A stretch of DNA of 64,000 nucleotides, from assembly GCF_003634575.1 (NCBI RefSeq), contig NZ_RBLJ01000002.1:744001-808000 (forward strand). The letters are read 5' to 3'. The translations under genes and the position numbers were made by a program. A model generated the notes under the pieces. That model saw only the letters and a list, made by a program, of their open reading frames with translations, made no database searches and had not been told where the DNA came from. Shown here piece by piece: positions 36,305-46,296 of the stretch (the first letter of the stretch is position 1; the number at the start of each line of letters is the position of its first letter). Origin of the DNA: Photorhabdus asymbiotica. Its GTDB lineage: Bacteria; Pseudomonadota; Gammaproteobacteria; Enterobacterales; Enterobacteriaceae.

Positions 36305-36431
36305 TATACCCTTCATCCTTCAAGTTGCTGCTTTGTTGGCTGCTTTCACACACCCCAGTCACATAGTTATCTATGCTCCTGGGGATGCGTTCACTTGCCG
36401 TCGCGCTGCAACTCGAAATCTATTGGGTATA
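36305..36431 (-). repeat. ERIC element (127 bp, full length)
   Basis: TATACCC...GGGTATA ends; reverse complement matches the copy at 19861-19987 along its whole length, including AGGAGCATAGAT and GTGACTGGGGTG. Sits between the convergent ends of the island operon and the ABC permease gene. Confidence 0.93.
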
Positions 36432-36439
36432 TAGAATTA

Positions 36440-37585
36440 TTACCTAAATATTTTACGCAAATAATAAGTTATTTTCCTGAATTCACCATTTCGAACCATC
36501 CCGATCATAATTCCTAGTAGCATATAAACCACACCAAGGATCAGCATCATAGCAATATCTCCCAAAATATTCTGTAATGACAGCCCCATCTGGTTAATAC
36601 CGGCAATCGCTTTTGTCGCCCAAGTAGAGGGTAAAGCAAAAGAGATGGCTCTTACCCAATCAGGCATCGCTTGTACAGGCCAAATTGTGCCGGAAATATA
36701 GAACACAGGCGTTGTCAGAAGAGCGATCGTCAAATAGATCATTTCTACACTGCGCATACATTCTGTCACCAATTTCCCCAATCCGAGTACTGCCAACATA
36801 AACAGGAAAGTCAGCATTAATAACAGCGGAATTGACGCTTCCTGTCGATATCCCAACACCCACGGCCAAAGCACGAAAAATATGATGGAGAGAAAAATCC
36901 AAATTGGTAATAACGCCGACAATGCTCCCAAGTAGACAGGTAATGGAGGTTTACCTTTCGGCGTTCCTCGCATCGTAATACTGACCCGCACACAAGATAT
37001 CAACAATGAATGTTGTAATAACATCACCAACAAACCGGGAAAAACAATTGCAGCAAAACTAACACCTGGGTTAAATAACCCAACCGTTTCACTACGAATT
37101 GGCATCAGTAATAATTTTGTCTGCTCTGGACTGAAACCATATTTCAGTAATAATTTGTTGTTATATTCATTCAACAGTTGCCGGTGAGCAAAGGTCAACT
37201 CTTGCTGAATTTGCCCATTGGCAAGACGACTCGTTGCATCTCCATAAATCGGGAAAGTAATATTTTTTCCATTAAGGATATTTTTCTCCAGATCCGCCGG
37301 TATGATAATGATCGCGAAAATTTCACGTAATAGTAGATCGTGACGAGCATCAGCCAAATTGTCATAGCTGTGGACAGCAATTTTAGCCGTGGAATTAAGC
37401 TGACGTATTAGAGCACGACTGGCAAAGCTGTGATCCTGATCGATCACGGCAACGGGCAGATCCCATACTGTTGGCCGGACATACACCAGACTCATTAGAC
37501 ACAGGGAAGCCAACATTAACATCCACATGGGTTTTTCCAGCATCCCCATTAGCACCCGACGGAAAGTTTGCCAATACATTCGCAT
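36440..37585 (-). CDS. ABC-2 type exporter permease, second subunit
   Basis: 381 residues. One N-terminal helix (about 18-35), a large periplasmic loop (about 40-165, starting PVAVIDQDHSFASRALIRQ) and five to six C-terminal helices, the ABC2_membrane_3 layout of YhhJ/YbhR. It overlaps the upstream permease by one base. With the HlyD protein it should form a tripartite exporter, but no ATPase gene is next to them. Confidence 0.85.
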   Translation of the reverse strand: MRMYWQTFRRVLMGMLEKPMWMLMLASLCLMSLVYVRPTVWDLPVAVIDQDHSFASRALIRQLNSTAKIAVHSYDNLADARHDLLLREIFAIIIIPADLEKNILNGKNITFPIYGDATSRLANGQIQQELTFAHRQLLNEYNNKLLLKYGFSPEQTKLLLMPIRSETVGLFNPGVSFAAIVFPGLLVMLLQHSLLISCVRVSITMRGTPKGKPPLPVYLGALSALLPIWIFLSIIFFVLWPWVLGYRQEASIPLLLMLTFLFMLAVLGLGKLVTECMRSVEMIYLTIALLTTPVFYISGTIWPVQAMPDWVRAISFALPSTWATKAIAGINQMGLSLQNILGDIAMMLILGVVYMLLGIMIGMVRNGEFRKITYYLRKIFR

Positions 37586-38730
37586 TATTCACCGCCTTGT
37601 AGCAGGCTAAGTCGTTTCAATAACCGATTGCGCACAAGCAGGGAGCAAATGAGCGGGTAGATCAGTAACAAGGCACAAACAGATAAGATACCCAGTAAAG
37701 AAACTTCACGCAGAAAAATATCAAACATCGCATTCAAAGCATGCGTCAAAGGCTCGATATTAGCAATTATCCTCGCCGGTAATATCATTGATAATTCTGG
37801 TACTGACATACCTGAAAAGGTCATCGCGATACTCACTAGTACCCCAATAAGGCTATAAGCAGTCAGTGTGCTATTGGTGAAAGTAAACAGTAGCAGGCCA
37901 ATACTTTGAGCAGCAATGACATAGAAGAAACCCACTATCACCATATATATTGGATTACCATTCACTTTTGCATCAAATACGCCGATCAGCGCCGCCAGTT
38001 CTACAATCAACAAAAGAGTAAAAAACAAGGTATAAGGTGCCAGTTTTCCCAGTAGAGCACAGGTAAACGGCTTCATTGTCATCAGCATATTGCCACGTGC
38101 CATGCTATAAATCGTGCAGGTTACGACAAAAAGCTGTAACAAATGGATTGTGGCCGCAAACTGCTGATAATAGATGTAACTACCGCTGGCGTTAAAAAGA
38201 CTGTCATAAACGAGCGTAACATTAGCTAACGGAGGTAACTGATGACCCATTTCTGTCGCCAATATGGAACGATACTTCGTATTAATCTCCGCCATTACTC
38301 CACTGAAATCCTGAATAGAATAACTTCCCGCGCCATAAAACAACGCGTTGTAATACATACGCACTGTTGGCTGGTACCCCCGGAGAGCATCAGCCTCAAA
38401 ATCATTCGGGATATAAAGCAGAGAGTAATCCTTAGCATTACCAAGCCGCTCAAGAGATTCCTGCAATCCACCATCGTAGGATTTAATTTGCGCATGAGAA
38501 GCTGCATCCAAGTTACGGATCAGAGTACGTGACAATGAACTATGATCATTATCTACCACCGATACTGGCAGATTGAGCAACGTCCCTTCTGAGAAATTAG
38601 CGCTGATCAGCACAAATAGCATCAAAGGGAATAGCCAGCTTAGCCAGTGAAAAACCGGACTACGAATCGTAGCCCGAATTTCTTGACTAAAAGCGCGTTC
38701 GAAACTACGCCATGCAACCTTGCTCCGCAT
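37585..38730 (-). CDS. ABC-2 type exporter permease, first subunit
   Basis: 381 residues, same layout as its neighbour: one N-terminal helix, a periplasmic loop starting LPVSVVDNDHSSLSRTLIRN and C-terminal helices. The two share the VxVxDxDHSxxSRxLIR segment, pointing to an ancient gene duplication and a heterodimeric channel. It lies 7 nt after the HlyD-type gene. Confidence 0.85.
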   Translation of the reverse strand: MRSKVAWRSFERAFSQEIRATIRSPVFHWLSWLFPLMLFVLISANFSEGTLLNLPVSVVDNDHSSLSRTLIRNLDAASHAQIKSYDGGLQESLERLGNAKDYSLLYIPNDFEADALRGYQPTVRMYYNALFYGAGSYSIQDFSGVMAEINTKYRSILATEMGHQLPPLANVTLVYDSLFNASGSYIYYQQFAATIHLLQLFVVTCTIYSMARGNMLMTMKPFTCALLGKLAPYTLFFTLLLIVELAALIGVFDAKVNGNPIYMVIVGFFYVIAAQSIGLLLFTFTNSTLTAYSLIGVLVSIAMTFSGMSVPELSMILPARIIANIEPLTHALNAMFDIFLREVSLLGILSVCALLLIYPLICSLLVRNRLLKRLSLLQGGE

Positions 38731-38737
38731 CCGTTAC

Positions 38738-39709
38738 CTACTCATCCCAATGCCATAAAGCACTCATACCAGGACGTAAACCTTCAATAGGCTGTACAGG
38801 ATACAAACGAACTTCAAAAGTTCTTAAGTCGAAATCACCAGTCGCACGAGTTGCGCGTTTAGTCGCATAATCTCCCATCGAGGAGATATAACGAACTTCT
38901 GCTTCAATTTCTTTATCACCTAATGCCGGAACACAGAGTTTGACTTTATCCCCTTTGCGCACTTTGGCCAGAATATCTTCCCTCAGGTTATAAACAAAAT
39001 AAGCTTCTGGTACACGGACTAACGTCACCAGCGGGCTATTGGCATTAAATAATTCCCCGACTTCTGCCGGAATCGGCCCAACTTCACCCGCTACAGGCGC
39101 TTTAACCAGCAAATCATCACTTTGGGTCTGTAATTCAATCAGTTGTTGTTCAGCCTGACGTAGAGCGGCTTCATATTTCTGACGTATTTCAATCCTGTCA
39201 CCATGCATACCCTCATCCAATGCAGCTTTTGCTCCTTGCATTTTCTGATAGGCAACATCCCTGCTTCTACGGGCATTATCCAGTTCATTTGGTGAAACAT
39301 AGCCTTTAGATGCTATGTTCTGGATACGGTTGTACTCGCGCATCGCATTATCATATTCGGCCTGAGCTTGCGCCAGACCGGCTTCCAAATTCCGGATACT
39401 TTCTTCACGAGTACCATGGAGAGACTGCTCTAACTGGGCTTTAGCCTGATCACGGGCAGCTTCCAGTGAGGCCACCTGAGCCAGTAATTCAGGATTTTCA
39501 AGCGTAATCAACAACTGACCCGCCTTAACATCATCCCCTCGTTCTACATGGCGCGCGATCACCCGACCTTTGGCTTTAGATGCCACAATCACTTCCGGCG
39601 CATCAACTTCACCTTGCAACAATAAGTATTGGTTATGAGAACGGAATAACACAGCCATTGCTGTGAGCAAAATAACCAATAAGATCGTAAAAAGTGTTCT
39701 TTTTTTCAT
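38738..39709 (-). CDS. HlyD/YbhG-type periplasmic adaptor (membrane fusion protein)
   Basis: 323 residues. N-terminal anchor (about 7-23), lipoyl half-motifs around GRVIARHVERGDDVKAGQLLITLENPEL and VKAPVAGEVG, a long helical hairpin (about 75-195, with QAKAQLEQSLHG) and a beta-barrel ending IEGLRPGMSALWHWDE. It bridges an inner-membrane ABC exporter to TolC. First gene of the three-gene exporter operon; divergent from btsS. Confidence 0.9.
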   Translation of the reverse strand: MKKRTLFTILLVILLTAMAVLFRSHNQYLLLQGEVDAPEVIVASKAKGRVIARHVERGDDVKAGQLLITLENPELLAQVASLEAARDQAKAQLEQSLHGTREESIRNLEAGLAQAQAEYDNAMREYNRIQNIASKGYVSPNELDNARRSRDVAYQKMQGAKAALDEGMHGDRIEIRQKYEAALRQAEQQLIELQTQSDDLLVKAPVAGEVGPIPAEVGELFNANSPLVTLVRVPEAYFVYNLREDILAKVRKGDKVKLCVPALGDKEIEAEVRYISSMGDYATKRATRATGDFDLRTFEVRLYPVQPIEGLRPGMSALWHWDE

Positions 39710-39878
39710 TATGCCTTACACACCCAAAATCGCCCGGCCTGAAACTAATAGCATAGTCTCGCATTGTTTTACGGAAAATTTCTTATATGTTTGTGCGTAT
39801 AATCACTGACAGAAAGGAAAAATTTTTACCATAGTGGAATGGTTTATAGCTCTTGTCAAATATTGCTCTACTTAAACC

Positions 39879-39906
39879 AAATTGTTAATAATATTATTAA
39901 CAATTT
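39879..39906. promoter_or_regulatory. Perfect 28-bp palindrome between the exporter and btsS
   Basis: Left half AAATTGTTAATAAT (39879-39892) is followed directly by its exact reverse complement (39893-39906). It lies 40 bp before the btsS start and 170 bp before the divergent adaptor gene. All but four base pairs are A/T, so a strong terminator is unlikely; an operator for a dimeric regulator is more plausible. Confidence 0.6.
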
Positions 39907-39945
39907 CTATACACTGGTAACATTAATAATCTTCCCAGAAAGCCT

Positions 39946-41631
39946 ATGTACGAATTTAACCTCGTGTTGTTATTACTACAGCAGATGTGTGTCTATCTAG
40001 TCATCGCCTGGCTACTCAGTAAAACGCCGCTATTTATTCCACTCTTACAGGTCACAGTGCGCTTACCTCACAAGTTACTATGCTACGTCATTTTCTCTAT
40101 TTTCTGCATTATGGGGACTTACTTTGGTCTACATGTAGGTGATTCCATTGCCAATACTCGTGCTATTGGTGCCATCCTTGGCGGGTTGTTGGGTGGGCCT
40201 AGCGTTGGCATGCTGGTTGGATTAACAGGTGGACTACACCGTTATTCTCTTGGTGGGATGACCGCTTTTAGCTGCATGATATCGACTATTGTCGAAGGTT
40301 TGATCGGTGGAATTATTCACAGCTACCTAATAAAACGCGGTCAAATAAACCGACTAATTAATCCCTGGACAGCTGCTATCGTAACGTTCTGTGCTGAAAT
40401 AATGCAAATGGGAATTTTACTACTACTTGCTCGCCCATATAGTGAAGCATTAGCGTTGGTAAAAAATATCGCCTCTCCAATGATTGTCACCAATAGTATC
40501 GGCTCAGCAATGTTCATACGTATTCTGCTCGACCGGCGCGCTATATTTGAAAAATACACCAGTGCATTTTCTGCTCAGGCACTCAAGATCGCCGTCTATA
40601 CTGAAGGTATTCTGCGGAAAGGATTTAATGAAAATAACAGCATGCGAGTAGCAAAAGTTATTTATCAGCAATTGGAAATCGGCGCAGTTGCCATTACAGA
40701 TAGGGAAAAACTACTGGCGTTTATTGGTATCGGTTCAGATCATCATCTTCCCGGAACACCTATCGCCTCAGCTCTATCCCGTCGGGCAATTGAAAATAAC
40801 GAGGTCGTTTATGCCGACGGCAATGAAATACCTTACCGCTGCTCAATCAACCCAACCTGCAAACTGGGTTCCACCTTGGTTATTCCACTACGGGGAGAAA
40901 ATCAACAAGTGATCGGAACGATTAAACTTTACGAGGCTAAAAATCGTTTGTTCAGCTCGATCAACCGGACTCTTGGGGAAGGTATTGCCAGCCTGTTATC
41001 TGCCCAAATCCTCGCCGGACAATATGAACGTAATAAACAATCACTGCTCCAATCAGAAATTAAGTTGCTTCACGCGCAAGTGAACCCTCACTTTTTATTC
41101 AATGCCCTAAATACCCTGCAAGCCGTAATCCGCCGGGACAGTAATCAAGCTTGTCAGTTAGTACAATATCTCTCAACTTTCTTCCGTAAGAACCTGAAAC
41201 GATCAGAAGAAATTGTCAGCCTGACTGATGAAATCGAACATGTGAATGCTTACCTACAAATTGAGAAAGCCCGATTCCGTGATCATCTGCAAATGCGTAT
41301 TGAACTACCTGATTCTCTACTTGATGCCAGACTCCCTGCTTTTTCTCTCCAGCCGATAGTAGAAAATGCCATCAAACACGGCACATCACAATTACTGGAA
41401 ACCGGCAAAATTACTATCCGAGCCCACCAGCAAGATCAATTGCTGATAATGGAAGTAGAAGATAATGCCGGTCTTTATAAACCAGTTTCCATGGGAGATG
41501 GATTAGGAATGAGTCTGGTGGATAAACGACTGCGACTTCGCTATGGTGAAAATTATGGTGTGCAAATAGATTGCCAGCCAGAACAATTCACCCGCGTAAC
41601 TTTATGTTTACCACTAGAATACAGAGGCTGA
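39946..41631 (+). CDS. btsS: Pyruvate-sensing histidine kinase BtsS (YehU)
   Basis: 561 residues, close to E. coli BtsS along its length. Six N-terminal helices of the 5TM-5TMR_LYT type (about 1-200), a GAF-like domain (about 215-340) and a HisKA_7TM/LytS-type kinase with the phospho-histidine in AQVNPHFLFNALNT and the ATP site VENAIKHGTS...EVEDNAGLY. E. coli BtsS responds to extracellular pyruvate. It is followed 15 nt later by btsR. Confidence 0.95.
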   Translation: MYEFNLVLLLLQQMCVYLVIAWLLSKTPLFIPLLQVTVRLPHKLLCYVIFSIFCIMGTYFGLHVGDSIANTRAIGAILGGLLGGPSVGMLVGLTGGLHRYSLGGMTAFSCMISTIVEGLIGGIIHSYLIKRGQINRLINPWTAAIVTFCAEIMQMGILLLLARPYSEALALVKNIASPMIVTNSIGSAMFIRILLDRRAIFEKYTSAFSAQALKIAVYTEGILRKGFNENNSMRVAKVIYQQLEIGAVAITDREKLLAFIGIGSDHHLPGTPIASALSRRAIENNEVVYADGNEIPYRCSINPTCKLGSTLVIPLRGENQQVIGTIKLYEAKNRLFSSINRTLGEGIASLLSAQILAGQYERNKQSLLQSEIKLLHAQVNPHFLFNALNTLQAVIRRDSNQACQLVQYLSTFFRKNLKRSEEIVSLTDEIEHVNAYLQIEKARFRDHLQMRIELPDSLLDARLPAFSLQPIVENAIKHGTSQLLETGKITIRAHQQDQLLIMEVEDNAGLYKPVSMGDGLGMSLVDKRLRLRYGENYGVQIDCQPEQFTRVTLCLPLEYRG

Positions 41632-41646
41632 TAAAACTGTGTGAAT

Positions 41647-42363
41647 ATGAATATATTAATTGTTGATGACGAACCACTAGCGCGAGAGAACCTGCGCTGT
41701 TTACTAGAAGAAGAACAAGATATCCAAATCATTGGCGAATGCGCCAACGCCATTGAAGCTATTGGTGCGATCCATCGCCTGAAGCCAGATGTTGTGTTTC
41801 TAGATATCCAGATGCCACGTATTACCGGATTAGAAATGGTCGGGATGCTCGATCCAGAGCATCGCCCCGATATTGTTTTCCTGACGGCATTTGATGAATA
41901 CGCAATACAAGCGTTTGAAGAACACGCATTCGACTATTTATTAAAACCACCGGAAAAAAACCGCCTAACCAAAACCTTACAACGATTACGTCAAGGGCAT
42001 CAGAAACAAAATATTTCCATCCTGAAAGCAGAAGAACCACTAAAATATATACCATGCACTGGCTATAGTCGCATATGGCTTGTTCAACTGGATGAAATAC
42101 TTTATGTTACCTCCCGTCCTAGTGGAGTTTACGTTATGTGTACCAATGGCCAAGAAGGATTTACTGAACTGACACTTCGTACACTGGAAACTCGTACATC
42201 ACTGATGAGAAATCATCGTCAATATCTGGTTAATATGACCCATCTGCGCGAAATCCTATTTGGTGATCACGGACAGGCTGAACTGATTTTACGTAATGGT
42301 AAAACTATTCCTATTAGCCGTCGCTACCTAAAGCCATTGAAAGAGGCGTTAGGATTAAAATAA
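41647..42363 (+). CDS. btsR: LytTR-family response regulator BtsR (YehT)
   Basis: 238 residues from the ATG at 41647 ([10 protein letters not shown]); a GTG two codons upstream (41641) is an equal option, and neither has a good SD. N-terminal receiver domain with VDDEP, phospho-Asp in VVFLDIQMP and K of LLKPPEK; C-terminal LytTR DNA-binding domain (about 135-238) with [10 protein letters not shown] and [14 protein letters not shown]. Expected to act on the repeat sites just upstream of the cstA gene. Confidence 0.94.
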   Translation: MNILIVDDEPLARENLRCLLEEEQDIQIIGECANAIEAIGAIHRLKPDVVFLDIQMPRITGLEMVGMLDPEHRPDIVFLTAFDEYAIQAFEEHAFDYLLKPPEKNRLTKTLQRLRQGHQKQNISILKAEEPLKYIPCTGYSRIWLVQLDEILYVTSRPSGVYVMCTNGQEGFTELTLRTLETRTSLMRNHRQYLVNMTHLREILFGDHGQAELILRNGKTIPISRRYLKPLKEALGLK

Positions 42364-42365
42364 TA

Positions 42366-42381
42366 AGTGATATCCATCACA
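42366..42381 (+). promoter_or_regulatory. CRP-cAMP site upstream of the CstA-family gene
   Basis: AGTGA-TATCCA-TCACA differs at one base from TGTGA-N6-TCACA and is flanked by AA and TTTT. It lies about 155 bp before the transporter start. CRP control of cstA and btsT is established in E. coli. Confidence 0.75.
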
Positions 42382-42409
42382 TTTTCAGCAGGTTAGTCAA
42401 TTTTTGCTA

Positions 42410-42458
42410 ACCACTTACCTGCTGAATCTAACCACTCAACCCACCATACAACCACTCA
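42410..42458 (+). promoter_or_regulatory. Three BtsR-type direct repeats
   Basis: ACCACTTA (42410-42417), ACCACTCA (42431-42438) and ACCACTCA (42451-42458). Spacers are 13 and 12 nt. The E. coli BtsR target is ACC(G/A)CT(C/T)A repeated with a 13-nt spacer, so the first pair is an exact fit and the third unit is extra. Confidence 0.82.
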
Positions 42459-42533
42459 CTCAGACACTCCCCTATTACTTCCTTTACCTGTGACAAGATT
42501 GAGTAAAAACTTACCGATCTCAGGAGAAGAGAA

Positions 42534-44336
42534 ATGCAACACGCTCTTACATTTGTTATTGCGACGTTGTGTATCCTGGTCATCTGCTACCGCTTGTATG
42601 GTGTATTTTTCGTTAAGAAGGTACTGAAAGCCGATGACAATGAGGTTACACCTTCGCATTTACTGGAAGATGGCAAAAATTATGTACCTACAAAGAAATG
42701 GGTCAATTTCGGCAGTCACTTCGCTGCAATTGCTGCGGCCGGCCCGTTGGTTGGCCCCGTATTAGCAGCTCAATACGGTTATCTGCCCAGCATGTTATGG
42801 CTATTAATCGGCTGTGTCATTGGTGGTGCAGTACACGATACCGTTATTCTGTTCGCTTCAATGAAACATAGCGGTAAATCCCTGTCAGAAGTTACCAAAG
42901 CAGAGCTTGGTCCGATTGCTGGATGGTGTACAGGTCTTGCAATGCTATTCATCATCACTATCACCATGTCAGGTCTCTGCATGGTGGTAGTTCACGCTTT
43001 GGAACGTAACCCCTGGGGTACATTTGCAGTATTTATGACCATTCCGGTAGCGATTGGTGTCGGTCTGTGGGAACGCTTTACCGGTAATATGCGCGGTGCA
43101 ACCTGGGTAGGTATTATCACCATTATGGTATGCGTGATCGCCGGCCCTTACATTCAGACATCCTCTTTCGGTGAATGGTTGAGTTTGCGTACATCAACCG
43201 TCAGCATGGCACTGCCAATCTACGCATTCTTCGCAACTGCTCTGCCTGTATGGATGCTACTAACTCCACGTGGCTATCTTTCCAGCTTTATGAAAATCGG
43301 GGTATTCGGTGCGCTGGTTGTGGGCGTGATCTTTATTAACCCAGAGATACAATTCCCGGCAGTCACTGAATTTATTCATGGCAATGGCCCTGTGCTGGCA
43401 GGTCCGGTATGGCCATTTATCTCTATCACTATTGCTTGTGGCGCAATCTCTGGTTTCCACGCATTTATCGGCTCTGGTACAACTCCTAAACAGATCGATA
43501 AATGGAGTGATATCTTGCCAGTTGGCTTCGGTGCAATGCTAGCAGAATGTGTCGTTGGTGTAATGGCCCTGATCGCTGCCACTTCCCTGTATCCTGCTGA
43601 CTACTTCGCGATTAATGCCTCTCCAGAAGTCTTTGCCACATTGGGTATGGACGTTGTTCACCTACCAACGCTAAGTCAAGAAATCGGCCTCGATCTGAAT
43701 GGCCGTACTGGTGGCGCAGTAACACTAGCAGTAGGTATGGCAGATATATTCACTCGTATCCCTTGGTTTAACCAGTTAACGTCCTATTTCTTCCAGTTCG
43801 TTGTCATGTTCGAAGCAGTATTCATCCTGACAGCCGTTGATTCCGGTACGCGTGTTGCCCGTTACCTACTGCAAGATTTCCTGGGCGATATCTGGGCACC
43901 GCTAAAACGCATCGACTGGTTACCGGGTTCCATTGGTTGCAGCATCATTGCTTGTTTACTATGGGGCTACCTACTGAATTCCGGCGACATCAACTCAGTC
44001 TGGGCACTATTCGGGGTATCCAATCAACTGATGGCATCTATCGGCCTGATGATTGGTGCAACAGTTATCCTACGCCTGTCTGAAAAACGCTGGTATATGT
44101 TGACCTGTCTGATCCCATTAGCTTATCTGTATGTTACTGTGAACTATGCTGCTTACTGGATGGTGAAGCACGTTTATTTCAACTCCACAGCAAAAGGTTT
44201 CAACATTTTTAATGGCACTATCTCAATTGCGATGGTTATCCTTGGTGCCGTAATTCTGGCTGCTTCTATTATGCAATGGCTGAAACTATGGCACGCGCGT
44301 AGTGCCAGCAATCCAATTAACGCTCTAAATAATTGA
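42534..44336 (+). CDS. CstA-family transporter (pyruvate/peptide), probable BtsSR target
   Basis: 600 residues, about 15-16 membrane helices. CstA signature features: NFGSHFAAIAAAGPLVGPVLAAQYGYLP, GAVHDTVILFASMKHSGKS, SGFHAFIGSGTTPKQI, and DSGTRVARYLLQD. E. coli CstA (701) and BtsT (716) are longer, and this protein lacks their C-terminal extension. It sits right after btsSR and its BtsR sites, so high-affinity pyruvate uptake (BtsT role) fits; CstA-like peptide or pyruvate uptake is the alternative. GGAGAAGAG SD. Confidence 0.88.
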   Translation: MQHALTFVIATLCILVICYRLYGVFFVKKVLKADDNEVTPSHLLEDGKNYVPTKKWVNFGSHFAAIAAAGPLVGPVLAAQYGYLPSMLWLLIGCVIGGAVHDTVILFASMKHSGKSLSEVTKAELGPIAGWCTGLAMLFIITITMSGLCMVVVHALERNPWGTFAVFMTIPVAIGVGLWERFTGNMRGATWVGIITIMVCVIAGPYIQTSSFGEWLSLRTSTVSMALPIYAFFATALPVWMLLTPRGYLSSFMKIGVFGALVVGVIFINPEIQFPAVTEFIHGNGPVLAGPVWPFISITIACGAISGFHAFIGSGTTPKQIDKWSDILPVGFGAMLAECVVGVMALIAATSLYPADYFAINASPEVFATLGMDVVHLPTLSQEIGLDLNGRTGGAVTLAVGMADIFTRIPWFNQLTSYFFQFVVMFEAVFILTAVDSGTRVARYLLQDFLGDIWAPLKRIDWLPGSIGCSIIACLLWGYLLNSGDINSVWALFGVSNQLMASIGLMIGATVILRLSEKRWYMLTCLIPLAYLYVTVNYAAYWMVKHVYFNSTAKGFNIFNGTISIAMVILGAVILAASIMQWLKLWHARSASNPINALNN

Positions 44337-44353
44337 TCTATTTCTATAGATCA

Positions 44354-44383
44354 AAAACGGCTCCTGTAAAAAGGAGCCGTTTT
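44354..44383. terminator. Bidirectional terminator between cstA-type gene and deaD
   Basis: AAAACGGCTCCT / AGGAGCCGTTTT (12 bp, perfect) with loop GTAAAA, flanked by A and T runs on both strands, between convergent genes. Confidence 0.94.
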
Positions 44384-44403
44384 ATCATTTAAATATCAGT
44401 CAA

Positions 44404-46296
44404 TTACTGCGCGTTACTATTGCTATAACGGCGGCGTGGGGCAGCAGATGGGCCATGGTCATCACTACGACCACGGAAATTGCTACGGCTTTGGCCTTCA
44501 CCACCACGACGTTCACCACTGAAGCGACGACCACCACCATTGAAGCTTTCACGATCACGACGAGGAGCATTGCCATTACCGTTACGTCCTCCACCACGAC
44601 GTTCGCGACGTTCAAATGGCTGTGCATCACCCATTAACTGCATATTCATTGGCTTATTCAGAATACGGGTACGGGTAAAGTGGGATAACAAATCACCTGG
44701 CATACCTTTTGGCAATTCAATCGTAGAATGTGTTGCAAACAGTTTAATATTACCAATATAACGGCTGCTGATATCACCTTCATTAGCAATTGCACCAACG
44801 ATATGACGAACTTCAACACCATCATCGCGGCCCACTTCAATACGGTACAGTTCCATTTCCCCAACATCACGACGTTCACGGCGAGGACGATCACCTCGTT
44901 CGCCGCGATCATCAAAGCCATTACGACGACGATCATCACGTTCGTTGAACTCACGGCGAGGGCGACGAACCGGATCTGGTGGTAGAATCAACGGACGTTC
45001 ACCCTGCGCCATTTTCAATAATGCTGCAGCCAGAGTTTCTATATCCAGATCTTCCGCAGGTTGCAATTTGGACAACAGAGCACGGTACTGATCCAGATCG
45101 CTACTTTCCAATTGCTGTTGTACATTAGCTGCAAATTTTTCCAGGCGACGCTGACTCAACAACTCAGCATTTGGCAGTTCAACTTCCGGGATAGTCAGCT
45201 TCATTGTACGTTCAACATTACGTAACAAGCGGCGCTCACGGTTTTCTACAAACAATAACGCACGACCAGCACGTCCCGCACGACCAGTACGACCAATACG
45301 GTGAACATAAGATTCTGCATCCATTGGAATATCATAGTTAACAACCAAGCTGATACGCTCTACATCCAAGCCACGCGCAGCAACATCAGTTGCAATCAAA
45401 ATATCCAAACGACCATCTTTCAAGCGTTCCAGAGTCTGTTCACGCAGTGCCTGGTTCATGTCGCCATTCAAAGCGGCGCTGTTGTAACCATTACGCTCCA
45501 GTGCTTCAGCCACTTCCAGGGTTGCGTTTTTAGTACGCACAAAAATAATCGCAGCATCAAAATCTTCAGCTTCAAGGAAACGCACTAGTGCTTCATTTTT
45601 ACGCATACCGTAAACAGACCAGTAACTCTGGCTAATATCAGGACGAGTAGTTACGCTCGCTTGAATACGTACTTCCTGTGGGTCGTTCATAAAACGGCGA
45701 GTAATACGGCGGATAGCTTCCGGCATAGTTGCAGAGAACAACGCAGTTTGGTGCTCCGCAGGGATTTGACTCATGATGTTTTCAACATCTTCGATAAAGC
45801 CCATACGCAGCATTTCGTCAGCTTCATCCAAAACCAAACCGCTCAGATTAGACAGATCCAAAGTACCACGCTTCAGATGGTCCAGGAGACGGCCTGGTGT
45901 ACCCACAACAATTTGTGGCCCCTGACGCAAAGCACGTAATTGAACGTCATAACGTTGTCCACCATACAGTGCAACAACATTTACGTTACGCATATGCTTA
46001 GAAAAATCTGCGCATGCTTCAGCTACCTGTACCGCCAGTTCACGGGTCGGTGCCAGCACAAGGATCTGCGGAGCTTTCAGCTCAGCATTAATATTATGCA
46101 ATAAGGGCAAGCTAAACGCCGCAGTTTTACCACTGCCAGTCTGTGCCATACCCAGCACATCACGGCCGTTTAATAAGTGAGGAATACATTGTTGCTGAAT
46201 TGGAGATGGCTTTTCATAGCCAAGATCTTCCAGTGCAGAAAGAATAGGTGCTGATAAACCCAGATCAGCAAAAGAGATTTCAGTCTCAGTGGTCAT
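44404..46296 (-). CDS. deaD: ATP-dependent RNA helicase DeaD (CsdA)
   Basis: 630 residues (E. coli 629). Cold-shock DEAD-box helicase acting in 50S assembly and mRNA turnover. Q motif, Walker [13 protein letters not shown] in [11 protein letters not shown], and [11 protein letters not shown] motif VI; then the DbpA-like RNA-binding region and an Arg/Gly-rich tail ([15 protein letters not shown]). Start [14 protein letters not shown] at 46296 by family agreement; an earlier in-frame start at 46311 is less likely. The upstream yrbN frame overlaps this start by 11 bp. Confidence 0.96.
   Translation of the reverse strand: MTTETEISFADLGLSAPILSALEDLGYEKPSPIQQQCIPHLLNGRDVLGMAQTGSGKTAAFSLPLLHNINAELKAPQILVLAPTRELAVQVAEACADFSKHMRNVNVVALYGGQRYDVQLRALRQGPQIVVGTPGRLLDHLKRGTLDLSNLSGLVLDEADEMLRMGFIEDVENIMSQIPAEHQTALFSATMPEAIRRITRRFMNDPQEVRIQASVTTRPDISQSYWSVYGMRKNEALVRFLEAEDFDAAIIFVRTKNATLEVAEALERNGYNSAALNGDMNQALREQTLERLKDGRLDILIATDVAARGLDVERISLVVNYDIPMDAESYVHRIGRTGRAGRAGRALLFVENRERRLLRNVERTMKLTIPEVELPNAELLSQRRLEKFAANVQQQLESSDLDQYRALLSKLQPAEDLDIETLAAALLKMAQGERPLILPPDPVRRPRREFNERDDRRRNGFDDRGERGDRPRRERRDVGEMELYRIEVGRDDGVEVRHIVGAIANEGDISSRYIGNIKLFATHSTIELPKGMPGDLLSHFTRTRILNKPMNMQLMGDAQPFERRERRGGGRNGNGNAPRRDRESFNGGGRRFSGERRGGEGQSRSNFRGRSDDHGPSAAPRRRYSNSNAQ

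Noticed and set aside
44455-44985. Threonine-rich and arginine-rich frames on the plus strand at the 3' end of deaD
   Set aside because: Low-complexity mirrors of the Arg/Gly-rich DeaD tail, no start signals.
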